A stretch of DNA of 64,000 nt from Halorussus marinus (GTDB taxonomy: Archaea > Halobacteriota > Halobacteria > Halobacteriales > Haladaptataceae), in contig NZ_SBIV01000005.1 of assembly GCF_004765795.1 (NCBI RefSeq), positions 186,001 to 250,000 of the forward strand. Direction: 5' to 3'. Positions 33,090-40,290 of the stretch are shown piece by piece. Position numbers and translations under genes: made by a program. Each line of letters starts with the position of its first letter. Positions within the stretch are counted from its first letter, which is position 1. A model generated the notes under the pieces. The model made no database searches. It saw only the letters and a list, made by a program, of their open reading frames with translations, and was not told the origin of the DNA.

Positions 33090-33529
33090 GGATGTGTGGT
33101 GTGCGGTGGCGTTCGCTCGTCGCTACCCCGACAGTTCGCTACGACCGACTGGACCTGCGGACTCAGACCGGGGTCCGCGAGGGGAGGCGACGGCGCCACG
33201 CGAGCGACTCGACGGAAGTCACGGACGCGGCGCTCGGGCCTCGGAGCCACGGATGCACCCGGTCACTGCGAGAGGAGAACGGTCTTCATACGACCTGTCA
33301 CAGTGTTGTCGGGTGACCGGGATAAGCGTTGGGGCGACTGCCGGCCGATCGGGAACTGCGGCGGCGTCGGGACCGCGCTCGGTGGCCGACGTTTCTCCGC
33401 GGACTCGGGTGATAGGCACTCTTTGTCGGGTCGCAAGCCGTCACTACCGTCAAAAGATACTTAGCCGATTTCGCCGAACGTTCCCACGAGATTCCGCGCG
33501 GGGGGTCGCGCGGGGGAGTGGGGAATTTC
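33090..33529. other. 440-base intergenic region between hflX and the S-layer-like gene
   Basis: No gene is supported here. A TATA-like GATACTTA near 33453-33460 should start the S-layer-like transcript around 33480. Its short leader then contains a strong hairpin: arms CCGCGCG (33494-33500) and CGCGCGG (33507-33513) with a GGGGGT loop, 17 bases before the ATG at 33530. The remaining 350 bases show neither a Shine-Dalgarno-led frame nor a tRNA. Confidence 0.5.
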
Positions 33530-35710
33530 ATGACACGAACACGAACGAGTGTACTGTTGACGGTGCTTCTCGTCGGTGCGTCGCTGACGGCGGGAGTAAC
33601 GAGTGCCGGAATCGGGTATCAGGCGCAGGACGACGACGCCGACGAGGTGGCCGTCGAATCCGACGAAGTGTTCTGGCAGGGCCAGTTCCTGGAGCTGAGC
33701 GCCGGGGAGGCGAACGCCAGCGAAGTGTGGTCCGTGCGGAACGTCGACGACGGCGAGGTCGGCGGACTCGTCACGCAGGTCTTGCTCGACGACTCGGGCT
33801 CGGCGACGTTCGGCACCAGCGGGCTCGACGGCCAGTACGTGGTCGTCGACGAGCAGGGCGAGCCCGTCGCCTTCAAGAACGGCACCGCCGTCGGACGGAC
33901 GGACGTGAGCGGCGCCGACTGGGAGGTCGCGGTCCAGACGCTCAACGCCACCTTCGACGAGACGACGGTCCGCAACGACGACAGCGACGACGCCAGAGCC
34001 GACCTGCAGATCGAGTCCAACCGGGCGGAGTACCCGCTCCGGTTTTTCTCCGAGGACATGAGCGCCGAGGAGCTCGCTGACGTGTTCGCCAACGTCGAAG
34101 TGCGGGACGGACAGGCGGTCGCCACCCGGACGGTCGGCGACGACACCGCCTTCGACGCGAACTTCAGCGGCGTCGAGGCCGGCACGTACAACGTGACGGT
34201 GGCGGCGGCCGACGCCTCGGCGCGCGACACCGCCGGCATCGTCGTCTCCGAGCCGGTCGAGGGCTCGGCGTCGCTCGCGAACGCGACCGTCGTCGAACAG
34301 CGCGGCGACGTGGCCCGGTTCAACGTCACGCTCGACGGTACCGACGAGGCGACCGTCACGGTCGGCTCGCGCGACCTCGGTTACCTCGCTCGGTTCGGCG
34401 TCGTCGACGAGGACGACGACGGGGAGGTCGCGGTCGACCTCAACACCTATCTCGCGGGCCAGCAGAACCAGTCTGGCGTCTCGGCGGTCGGCGAAGACAA
34501 CGTGACCGGCTACGAGCTTCAGACCGATCCGATCCCCGGCCGGCTCGACGCCGCGACGTATCCGATCCGGACGTACGTCGGCGGCCAGCAGACCGGTGTC
34601 GGGACGATGATCCTCGAAACCGCGTCGGTCGACGGCGTGCGGGTGTGGACCGCTCCGGACGTGGGCGAGATCGAGAGCGCCTCACAGCTGACCGACGTCG
34701 TGGCCGAAGACGACGACATCGCCTATCAGGACTTTGCGATCGTGGAGCTCCGGGCCTCCGGGATCGGGGGGTACGTCGAGAACGTCTCGGACCTCAACAA
34801 CGAGGAGACGGGGCTCTCGATGGCGCTCACGCGCGGCGTCGAGATGAACGTCCCCGAGACCGAGGTGTCGCTCGATCGGGCGACCCTGATCCGGGACGAG
34901 GACACCGATCAGCTGTTCCTGGTGTTCGACACGACCCGGCTCGAAGAGGGCGCCAGCTACACGGCGAACTTCACGGTGACCGAGCGGAACCCGTACGTCT
35001 CCGCGGAGAACGCGAGTTCGTACACCGCCAACTTCAGCGTCGTCGAGCGGACCGCCTCGTTCGACGAGCCCGTCCGAGTGTCGGCGTCGAGCGACGCCGC
35101 CGTCACCGGTAGTAGCACGGTCGCACCGGGCACCGAGCTGACCGTCGCGGTCGAGAGCGTCGGCGCCGAGCCCTTCTTCGACCGCCAGACCGTCGAGGTC
35201 GGCCCGGACGGCGCGTGGGAGGCCGCCTTCGATCTCTCGGGGGTCGCGAACGCCACCGAGTTCACCGCGACGATCGACGAGCCGGCCGCAAACGCGACCG
35301 GTGTCGTCGTGACCGACGCTGACGCCGACGCCGAGGAGACGACCACCGAGGCCGAAGACGAAGACGCGACGGAGACGACCGCGGCCGACGGTGAGGAAGA
35401 CGAGACGACCGAAGCAGAGGAAACGACCGAAGCAGAGGAAACGACCGAAGCAGAGGAAACGACCGAAGCAGAGGAAGCGGAAGACGAGACGACTGAAGCC
35501 GACGCCGAAGCTGAGGCGACGACCGAACCGGAAGACGAGACGACCGAAGCCGATGACGAAGCAGAAGAAACGACCGAAGCCGACGCCGCCGAGGAGACGA
35601 CCACCGAGGAGGAGGTCGCCAGCGCGTCGACGCCCGGGTTCGGTCCCGTGGCCCTCGTGATCGCGGGCGCGCTCGCGCTCGTCGTCGCGGCGCTCGTCGG
35701 CCGGCGCTGA
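33530..35710 (+). CDS. S-layer-like surface glycoprotein with PGF-CTERM anchor
   Basis: The 726-residue protein has a Sec-type signal (MTRTRTSVLLTVLLVGASLT) and then a haloarchaeal S-layer-type domain starting DEVFWQGQFLELSAGE. Several Ig-like or beta-rich domains follow to about residue 585, with many N-glycosylation sequons (NAS, NGT, NAT, NQS, NVS, NDS). A 90-residue Thr/Glu/Asp-rich stalk with a tandem repeat comes next, and then the sorting signal STPGFGPVALVIAGALAL followed by GRR. PGF-CTERM proteins are cut and lipid-linked by archaeosortase ArtA. It is probably a cell-wall component or an accessory surface protein. The ATG at 33530 is preferred to a GTG four codons upstream. Confidence 0.88.
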   Translation: MTRTRTSVLLTVLLVGASLTAGVTSAGIGYQAQDDDADEVAVESDEVFWQGQFLELSAGEANASEVWSVRNVDDGEVGGLVTQVLLDDSGSATFGTSGLDGQYVVVDEQGEPVAFKNGTAVGRTDVSGADWEVAVQTLNATFDETTVRNDDSDDARADLQIESNRAEYPLRFFSEDMSAEELADVFANVEVRDGQAVATRTVGDDTAFDANFSGVEAGTYNVTVAAADASARDTAGIVVSEPVEGSASLANATVVEQRGDVARFNVTLDGTDEATVTVGSRDLGYLARFGVVDEDDDGEVAVDLNTYLAGQQNQSGVSAVGEDNVTGYELQTDPIPGRLDAATYPIRTYVGGQQTGVGTMILETASVDGVRVWTAPDVGEIESASQLTDVVAEDDDIAYQDFAIVELRASGIGGYVENVSDLNNEETGLSMALTRGVEMNVPETEVSLDRATLIRDEDTDQLFLVFDTTRLEEGASYTANFTVTERNPYVSAENASSYTANFSVVERTASFDEPVRVSASSDAAVTGSSTVAPGTELTVAVESVGAEPFFDRQTVEVGPDGAWEAAFDLSGVANATEFTATIDEPAANATGVVVTDADADAEETTTEAEDEDATETTAADGEEDETTEAEETTEAEETTEAEETTEAEEAEDETTEADAEAEATTEPEDETTEADDEAEETTEADAAEETTTEEEVASASTPGFGPVALVIAGALALVVAALVGRR
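35405..35476 (+). repeat. Four perfect 18-bp tandem repeats in the S-layer-like gene
   Basis: The unit ACGACCGAAGCAGAGGAA occurs four times without change and encodes T-T-E-A-E-E. It extends into degenerate copies on both sides (to about 35590). Base composition is less GC-rich than the rest of the gene. Such an array can gain or lose units by slippage and would change stalk length. Confidence 0.9.
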
Positions 35711-35799
35711 CCGCCGCGTCTCCGAGCGCCCGATTCACGCCGGGGTCGGCTCGGTTGGCTCACCGAACGGTCTTGTAGGTCCGGGCCGAACCCCAATCC

Positions 35800-36318
35800 A
35801 TGGGGAAGAGTACCACGAACGCGACGGTGTTCGAATGCCGCGAGTGCGGGTCGGTGTCGCTGGGCGACTCGGAGACGACCTGCTGTGGCGCCGAGATGGT
35901 CTCGGCCGACGCGACGCCGGTCGAGCACCCGGAGCTCGCGGTCGTGCTCCGGGAGGTGTTCGGCGTCTCGCGGACCGGCCTCACGATCTGTGTCTGCCTG
36001 ATGGAGGCGGGCGACTCGACCGCCGCCGAACTGGCCGATCGGCTCGATCTCGATCGCAGTACCGTCGCGAGACAGCTCAACCACCTAGTCGAGATCGGCC
36101 TGTTGGACAAGCGCCAGCGACTGCTGACCGGCGGCGGCTACGTCCACGTCTACTCGCCGGTCGAGGTCGAGGAGGTGCGAGAACGCCTCACCGTCGGTCT
36201 CTACGCGTGGGTCGCGGAGGCGCTCGATCTGGTCGAGGAGATCGACCGCCGAAAGGTGAAGGCGCTTGCCCGGTCGGACGGCGGCGAGGAGGCCGCCGGC
36301 ATCTACTGGGACGGGTAG
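35800..36318 (+). CDS. Zinc-ribbon plus winged-helix (TrmB/MarR-like) regulator
   Basis: The 172-residue protein has an N-terminal zinc site (FECRECGSVSLGDSETTCCGAEM) and a winged helix (LTICVCLMEAGDSTAAELADRLDLDRSTVARQLNHLVEIGLLDKRQR in parts) with a wing ending GGYVHVYSP. A helical C-terminal segment (LTVGLYAWVAEALDLVEEIDRRK) may dimerise. Haloarchaeal proteins of this type include regulators of anaerobic respiration and of phosphate or nitrogen genes; the target here is unknown. It is transcribed alone, downstream of the S-layer-like gene with a TATA-poor 89-base gap. Confidence 0.8.
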   Translation: MGKSTTNATVFECRECGSVSLGDSETTCCGAEMVSADATPVEHPELAVVLREVFGVSRTGLTICVCLMEAGDSTAAELADRLDLDRSTVARQLNHLVEIGLLDKRQRLLTGGGYVHVYSPVEVEEVRERLTVGLYAWVAEALDLVEEIDRRKVKALARSDGGEEAAGIYWDG

Positions 36319-36398
36319 CGCTTTCGCCGCCGGCGCGCCCGCGACCGACCGAACGTGTTCGGGCGTGTGCTTTCGGGGACGGCGCTCGTAGGGGACGT

Positions 36399-36707
36399 AT
36401 GGGAACGACCGAGCACGACCACGACGGCGTCGAACCGATAACCCAGACGGTCCACGACAACTCGTGGTCGGCCAACTTGGAGCATCCCCGCCACGCCGAG
36501 AGCCGGGGCCTGCTCGTCGAGCAGGCGCTGTCGGCGATCGAGCACACCGCGCCGGGCCACCACGTCAACCTCGTGACCCACGGCGACCACGGCCACCCCG
36601 AGACGTACCTCTACGAGGCCCTCGACGCGGCCGAGGCCGATCTCGACTGGGAGTACGTCGAGCAGTGTGGCTGTGGCGGCCACGTCACGCGGGTCCACGT
36701 CGAGTAA
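36399..36707 (+). CDS. CGCGG-motif small protein, candidate radical-SAM-modified RiPP
   Basis: The 102-residue protein is His-rich at the start (TTEHDHDG) and ends in the run QCGCGGHVTRVHVE. It matches my memory of the haloarchaeal family named for an invariant CGCGG motif and described as a putative radical-SAM-modified peptide product. The region before the motif (DNSWSANLEHPRHAESRGLL, APGHHVNLVTHGDHGHPETYLY in parts) looks like a conserved folded leader. No radical SAM gene is adjacent or anywhere in this window. If the family name is right, Cys or Gly residues of the motif would be the modified ones. The ATG at 36399 is the natural start. Confidence 0.6.
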   Translation: MGTTEHDHDGVEPITQTVHDNSWSANLEHPRHAESRGLLVEQALSAIEHTAPGHHVNLVTHGDHGHPETYLYEALDAAEADLDWEYVEQCGCGGHVTRVHVE

Positions 36708-36709
36708 CG

Positions 36710-36853
36710 CTACTGGCGGACGTACAGGATCGCGATCCCGGCCACGAGGAAGAGGAGCCCCCAGTACAGCGAGTCGTACGGGAGCACCTTGAGCAGGAGG
36801 GTGACGATGCCCGAGGAGAGCAACGACCAGCCGACCGTCGTCTGATATGCCAT
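36710..36853 (-). CDS. 47-residue membrane protein
   Basis: A short frame from the ATG at 36853 to the TAG at 36710 encodes MAYQTTVGWSLLSSGIVTLL and then LYWGLLFLVAGIAILYVRQ. That is two membrane helices joined by a short polar turn (KVLPYDS) and nothing more. It fills the gap between two other genes almost exactly, is followed by the CGCGG gene stop 3 bases away, and has a typical haloarchaeal membrane microprotein composition. No family is recognised. Confidence 0.7.
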   Translation of the reverse strand: MAYQTTVGWSLLSSGIVTLLLKVLPYDSLYWGLLFLVAGIAILYVRQ

Positions 36854-36913
36854 ACGAGGTAATCGGCCCGGAACACATTAGGCTTCACGGGCGCGCGAAC
36901 GGATCTGACCGCC

Positions 36914-37207
36914 CTAGGCGGAGACCGACGAGGCGGTTTCGAGGTGGTCGTCTTCCCACTCGCGGCGGGCCTCGATCTCGCGGTGGCCGCGTTCGGTCAG
37001 CGCATAGTAGTTGGTGCGGCGGTCGCGCTGGCCCTTCTCGACCAGTCCCTTGTCGACTAACGTGTCGAGGTTGGGGTAGAGCCGGCCGTGGTGAATTTCT
37101 TTCTCGTAGTAGGTCTCGAGTTCCTCTTTGATCGCGAGCCCGTGCGGTTCGTCTTTGCCGACGACGGCGAACAACAGGTCGCGCTGGAAGCCCGTCAGGT
37201 CGTACAT
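36914..37207 (-). CDS. PadR-family winged-helix regulator, copy 2
   Basis: The 97-residue protein has the same core as copy 1 at 3732-4034, with HGLAIKEELETYYEKEIHHG and RLYPNLDTLVDKG identical in the helix block. Only about ten of the first 85 residues differ, and the C-terminal tails are unrelated (ETASSVSA here). DNA identity is also high over the coding core, so the pair arose by a fairly recent duplication or is kept alike by gene conversion. Both may recognise the same operator. The promoter next to it is AT-rich with a direct repeat, and the transcript would be almost leaderless. Confidence 0.9.
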   Translation of the reverse strand: MYDLTGFQRDLLFAVVGKDEPHGLAIKEELETYYEKEIHHGRLYPNLDTLVDKGLVEKGQRDRRTNYYALTERGHREIEARREWEDDHLETASSVSA

Positions 37208-37215
37208 GATGTCTC

Positions 37216-37246
37216 AATTCGTATTAGTAATCGTATAATTATAAAC
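37216..37246 (-). promoter_or_regulatory. Promoter of PadR copy 2 with 12-bp-spaced direct repeat
   Basis: On the minus strand TATA is GGTTTATAAT (37237-37246). Read on the plus strand, TCGTAT occurs at 37219-37224 and 37231-37236, spaced by 12 bp, inside the initiation region and just before the ATG at 37207. This is a likely operator, possibly for PadR itself. Confidence 0.5.
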
Positions 37247-37439
37247 CTGACGGCCGTTAAAATCTGTTGTTCGAGTCGGCTCGACGAAGGGGAGCGACGC
37301 CGACCGCGGCGCGCGCCCGACGGCCGCGACCGGGAGCGGGCCGAGCGTTCAGGCACCGTATAACAATACCCCGCTGTGGTGTCGTCGCTGGTAGGAACTG
37401 CCGGAGCCGGAACGTCCGGCGACCACTCACGAGTCCACC

Positions 37440-38597
37440 ATGAAGTACCTGTTCTTCACGAACACGCCGGCGCAGGTCCACCAGTACCGCAACGCGGTCG
37501 CGGAGCTCCGGGACCGCGGCCACGAGGTGCTGGTCCTCGCGCGGGAGTACGGCTGTACCGAATCGCTTCTCGACTACTACGACGTGCCCTACGAGCGCTA
37601 CGGGAGCGCCGAGACCGCGAAGTTCTCGCTGTTGCGCCAGCTCCCGAAACACTACGCCCGGATCGCGGTCGCGGCGCGGCGGTACGACCCCGACTGCGTC
37701 TTCGGTCGCGGGTCGTACGCCGCGCTGGCGGGGGCGGTCGCCCGCGCCCCGGTCGTCCTCGTCGACGACTCGGAGACGACCGACCTCGACCACGCCGTCT
37801 CGAAGCCGTTCACCGACGCCTTCCTCACGCCCCACACCTTCGAGAAGGACCTCGGCGAGAACCACTACGAGTTCCGCGGGTTCAAAGAGCTCGCCTACCT
37901 CCACCCCGAGACCTACGAGCCCCAGACCGACATCCGCGAGGCGCTCGGGGTCGGCGACGACGAGCCGTACGTCCTCGTCCGGCTCAACGCCTTCGGCTCG
38001 CACCACGACGTGGGCCGCGAGGGGTTCGGCCCCGACCAGCGCCGGCGACTCGTCGAGGCGCTCGCCGAGCGCGCGACGGTGTTCGTCTCCGACGAGGGCG
38101 GCGAGATGGACCTCGCCGAGACTCCGGCCCGCCCGTACGACCTCCACCCAGCCCTGCTCCACGACGCGCTCGCGGAGGCCGACCTGCTGGTCGCCGACAC
38201 CCAGACGATGGTGACCGAGGCCGCCCTGCTCGGGACGCCGGCGATCCGATCGAACTCCTTCGTCGGCGACGACGACATGGGGAACTTCGTCGACCTCGAA
38301 CGCCACGGGCTCGTCTACAACCTCCGGGAGTTCGACGCGGTGCTGGCGGCCGCCACCGACCTGCTCGACGACCCCGACACGGCCGCGCGCTGGCGGCGGA
38401 TCCGCGACGACTACCTCGAAGACAAGGTGAACCTCACCGCGATCGTGGTCGGCGTCGCCGAGAACCTCGATCGGCTCGAGACGGCCGCGGTCGGCGGACT
38501 GGAGCGGGTCGGGGACCTGACCCACCGCGGCGGCGCCCGCGAGAGCCCGCTCCCGTTCGACCCCGAGCGGGTCCGAAGCGACGGTGGCGAGCGATGA
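37440..38597 (+). CDS. DUF354 family glycosyltransferase-like protein
   Basis: The 385-residue protein matches DUF354, a family with a GT-B-like fold similar to UDP-GlcNAc 2-epimerase. It has MKYLFFTNTPAQVHQYRNAV, then RGSYAALAGAVARAPVVLVDDSE, then the C-terminal LLVADTQTMVTEAALLGTPAIRSNSF. Members occur in archaeal polysaccharide and glycoprotein clusters; their reaction is not firmly known. Its stop overlaps the next ATG by 4 nt, so it works beside the GT4 that follows. The promoter (TATA-like CGTATAAC near 37357-37364) leaves a leader of about 50 bases. Confidence 0.85.
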   Translation: MKYLFFTNTPAQVHQYRNAVAELRDRGHEVLVLAREYGCTESLLDYYDVPYERYGSAETAKFSLLRQLPKHYARIAVAARRYDPDCVFGRGSYAALAGAVARAPVVLVDDSETTDLDHAVSKPFTDAFLTPHTFEKDLGENHYEFRGFKELAYLHPETYEPQTDIREALGVGDDEPYVLVRLNAFGSHHDVGREGFGPDQRRRLVEALAERATVFVSDEGGEMDLAETPARPYDLHPALLHDALAEADLLVADTQTMVTEAALLGTPAIRSNSFVGDDDMGNFVDLERHGLVYNLREFDAVLAAATDLLDDPDTAARWRRIRDDYLEDKVNLTAIVVGVAENLDRLETAAVGGLERVGDLTHRGGARESPLPFDPERVRSDGGER

Positions 38598-39520
38598 ACG
38601 TCCTCAACCTCGTCTCGAACGCCGACGCCCGGTTTTTCGAACAGCAGACCGCGGCGCTCGAAGCCCGGGGCGTCGACTGCGAGGTGACGACGCCGCCGGG
38701 CGACCACCGCGCACGCGAGGACGTGACCGAGCGGTCGCCGGCCGACTACCTCCGGTTCGTCCCGCTGGCGGTCCGGGAGTCGCTCGACGGCTACGACCTC
38801 GTCCACGCGAACTACGGGCTGACCGCGCCGATGGCGCTCGCGCAGGTCCGTCTCCCGGTGGTGCTCTCGCTGTGGGGCACGGACCTGATGGGCGAGTACG
38901 GCTGGCTCTCGAAGGCCTGTGCGCGGTTCTGCGACGCGGTCATCGTGATGACCGACGAGATGGCCCGGGAGCTCGAGGCGCCGTGCTACGTGATCCCCCA
39001 CGGCGTCGACACCGACCGGTTCGCCCCCGAACCGACCGCGGCGGCGCGCGAGGCGGTCGGCTGGGACCGGGACGCCCGACACGTCCTCTTCCCGTACCCG
39101 CCCTCCGACGACGTGAAGGATCTGCCCCGCGCCGAGCGCGTCGTCGAGCGCGCGAGCGACCGGGTCGACGCCCCCGTGGAGTTGCAGGTGGTGTACGGCG
39201 TCCCCCACGCGGAGGTGGCGACCTACATGAACGCCGCCGACGCCCTGCTGTTGACCTCGAAGCGCGAGGGCTCGCCCAACGCGGTCAAGGAGGCGATGAG
39301 CTGTAACCTCCCGGTCGTCTCGACCGACGTGGGCGACGTGCGCGAGCGCCTCGACGGCGTCTCGCCGGCGACGGTCAGCGACGCAGACGAGGAACTGATC
39401 GCGGGACTGGCCGACGTCCTCGCGAACCCGCGGCCCTCCGACGGCCGAGCGGCGGCGCGCGAGATCAGCCTCGAACGCATGGGCGAGCGCATCGAGACCG
39501 TCTACGAGTCGGTGCTGTAG
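38594..39520 (+). CDS. GT4-type glycosyltransferase
   Basis: The 308-residue protein is a compact GT-B enzyme. The N-terminal domain (MNVLNLVSNADARFFEQQTAAL) is followed by LVHANYGLTAPMAL and the hinge LSLWGTDLMGEYG. The C-terminal domain carries the donor-binding ALLLTSKREGSPNAVKEAMSCNLPVVSTDVGDV, the E-x7-E motif of family 4. It would transfer a sugar from a nucleotide donor in the cytoplasm. Start overlaps the DUF354 gene (ATGA), so the two make one unit, probably for a surface glycan or an N-glycan. Confidence 0.88.
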   Translation: MNVLNLVSNADARFFEQQTAALEARGVDCEVTTPPGDHRAREDVTERSPADYLRFVPLAVRESLDGYDLVHANYGLTAPMALAQVRLPVVLSLWGTDLMGEYGWLSKACARFCDAVIVMTDEMARELEAPCYVIPHGVDTDRFAPEPTAAAREAVGWDRDARHVLFPYPPSDDVKDLPRAERVVERASDRVDAPVELQVVYGVPHAEVATYMNAADALLLTSKREGSPNAVKEAMSCNLPVVSTDVGDVRERLDGVSPATVSDADEELIAGLADVLANPRPSDGRAAAREISLERMGERIETVYESVL

Positions 39521-39585
39521 CCGGGCGGACGCCCCCCGGGCCTCGACGAGCGCCGCGGCGACGCCGCCGACCGTTCTACCGAACA

Positions 39586-39606
39586 TATTTATACCGTAAA
39601 TGGTAT
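39586..39606 (+). promoter_or_regulatory. Promoter with ATACC/GGTAT inverted repeat
   Basis: ATTTATA (39587-39593) is a TATA element. Overlapping it, ATACC-GTAAAT-GGTAT (39591-39606) has perfect 5-bp arms. It precedes the gene at 39673 by 66 bases and is placed as an operator would be. Confidence 0.5.
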
Positions 39607-39672
39607 TCTTGGGACGACTGAAACGAAGCGAGACACGGACCGTTCGCCGACCGACACGCTGTTCGACCCACT

Positions 39673-40290
39673 ATGACCGAGCTACTCGACGACTGGACTC
39701 CCGACGAAGCGGCCACGCGCATGGCCGATCAACTCTGTGCGGGGTTTCGGGCGCACGATCGCGGGGACCGCGAGGAGGCGATCGAGGCCTTCTGGACGGT
39801 CGACTCGCGACAGTTCCCGCACCTCGACAGAGAGACCGCCCGCCGCGCCGCGGTCGCGTACGTCGACGCCCTCTGGGCGAAAGACGAGATCGAACGCGCC
39901 CACTCAGACGGCGAAGCGATAGACCGGTCGTCGCTGGCCGACGCCGACTGGCAGCCGGTCTACTCGCGATTTCGCGATCGGGCCTCGATCGCCGGGATCG
40001 ACCCGACGTACGCCGACGCGAGCACGCGCGCCTGGAAGAACCACAAGATCGGCGGCGACTACTGGACGCCGATCCAGCGCGCCCAGATGTACGAGCTCCG
40101 GGCGGCGATCGGAGACCCCGAGTACCCCCACAAGCCACGCCACGGCCAGTCGGGGTTCGGTCCAGAACCCAGCCGGTACGCGCTGGCTGTCGAACTCCAC
40201 GACATGCACTCGGCGGACCGCTGGAGACAGGCAAAGCGGACGATGGTGCCGTACTTCGAGCGGATACTGAGGGGCCACGACGATGTCTGA
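39673..40290 (+). CDS. Uncharacterised protein coupled to a histidine kinase
   Basis: The 205-residue soluble protein has no motif I can assign. It is acidic, mostly helical, with a conserved-looking block RAWKNHKIGGDYWTPIQRAQMYELR and a histidine-rich region (PHKPRHGQSG, VELHDMHSADRW). It overlaps the histidine kinase gene by 8 nt, and a palindrome overlaps its promoter, so it is the leading gene of a signalling operon. It could be the partner or output of the kinase; this is only positional. Confidence 0.7.
   Translation: MTELLDDWTPDEAATRMADQLCAGFRAHDRGDREEAIEAFWTVDSRQFPHLDRETARRAAVAYVDALWAKDEIERAHSDGEAIDRSSLADADWQPVYSRFRDRASIAGIDPTYADASTRAWKNHKIGGDYWTPIQRAQMYELRAAIGDPEYPHKPRHGQSGFGPEPSRYALAVELHDMHSADRWRQAKRTMVPYFERILRGHDDV

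Noticed and set aside
33298..33517. Small frames between hflX and the S-layer-like gene
   Set aside because: They overlap the promoter and leader of the S-layer-like gene and lack start signals or protein-like composition.
36399..37207. CGCGG protein, small membrane protein and PadR as a complete RiPP biosynthesis cluster
   Set aside because: They are on different strands and no radical SAM, protease or exporter gene is nearby.
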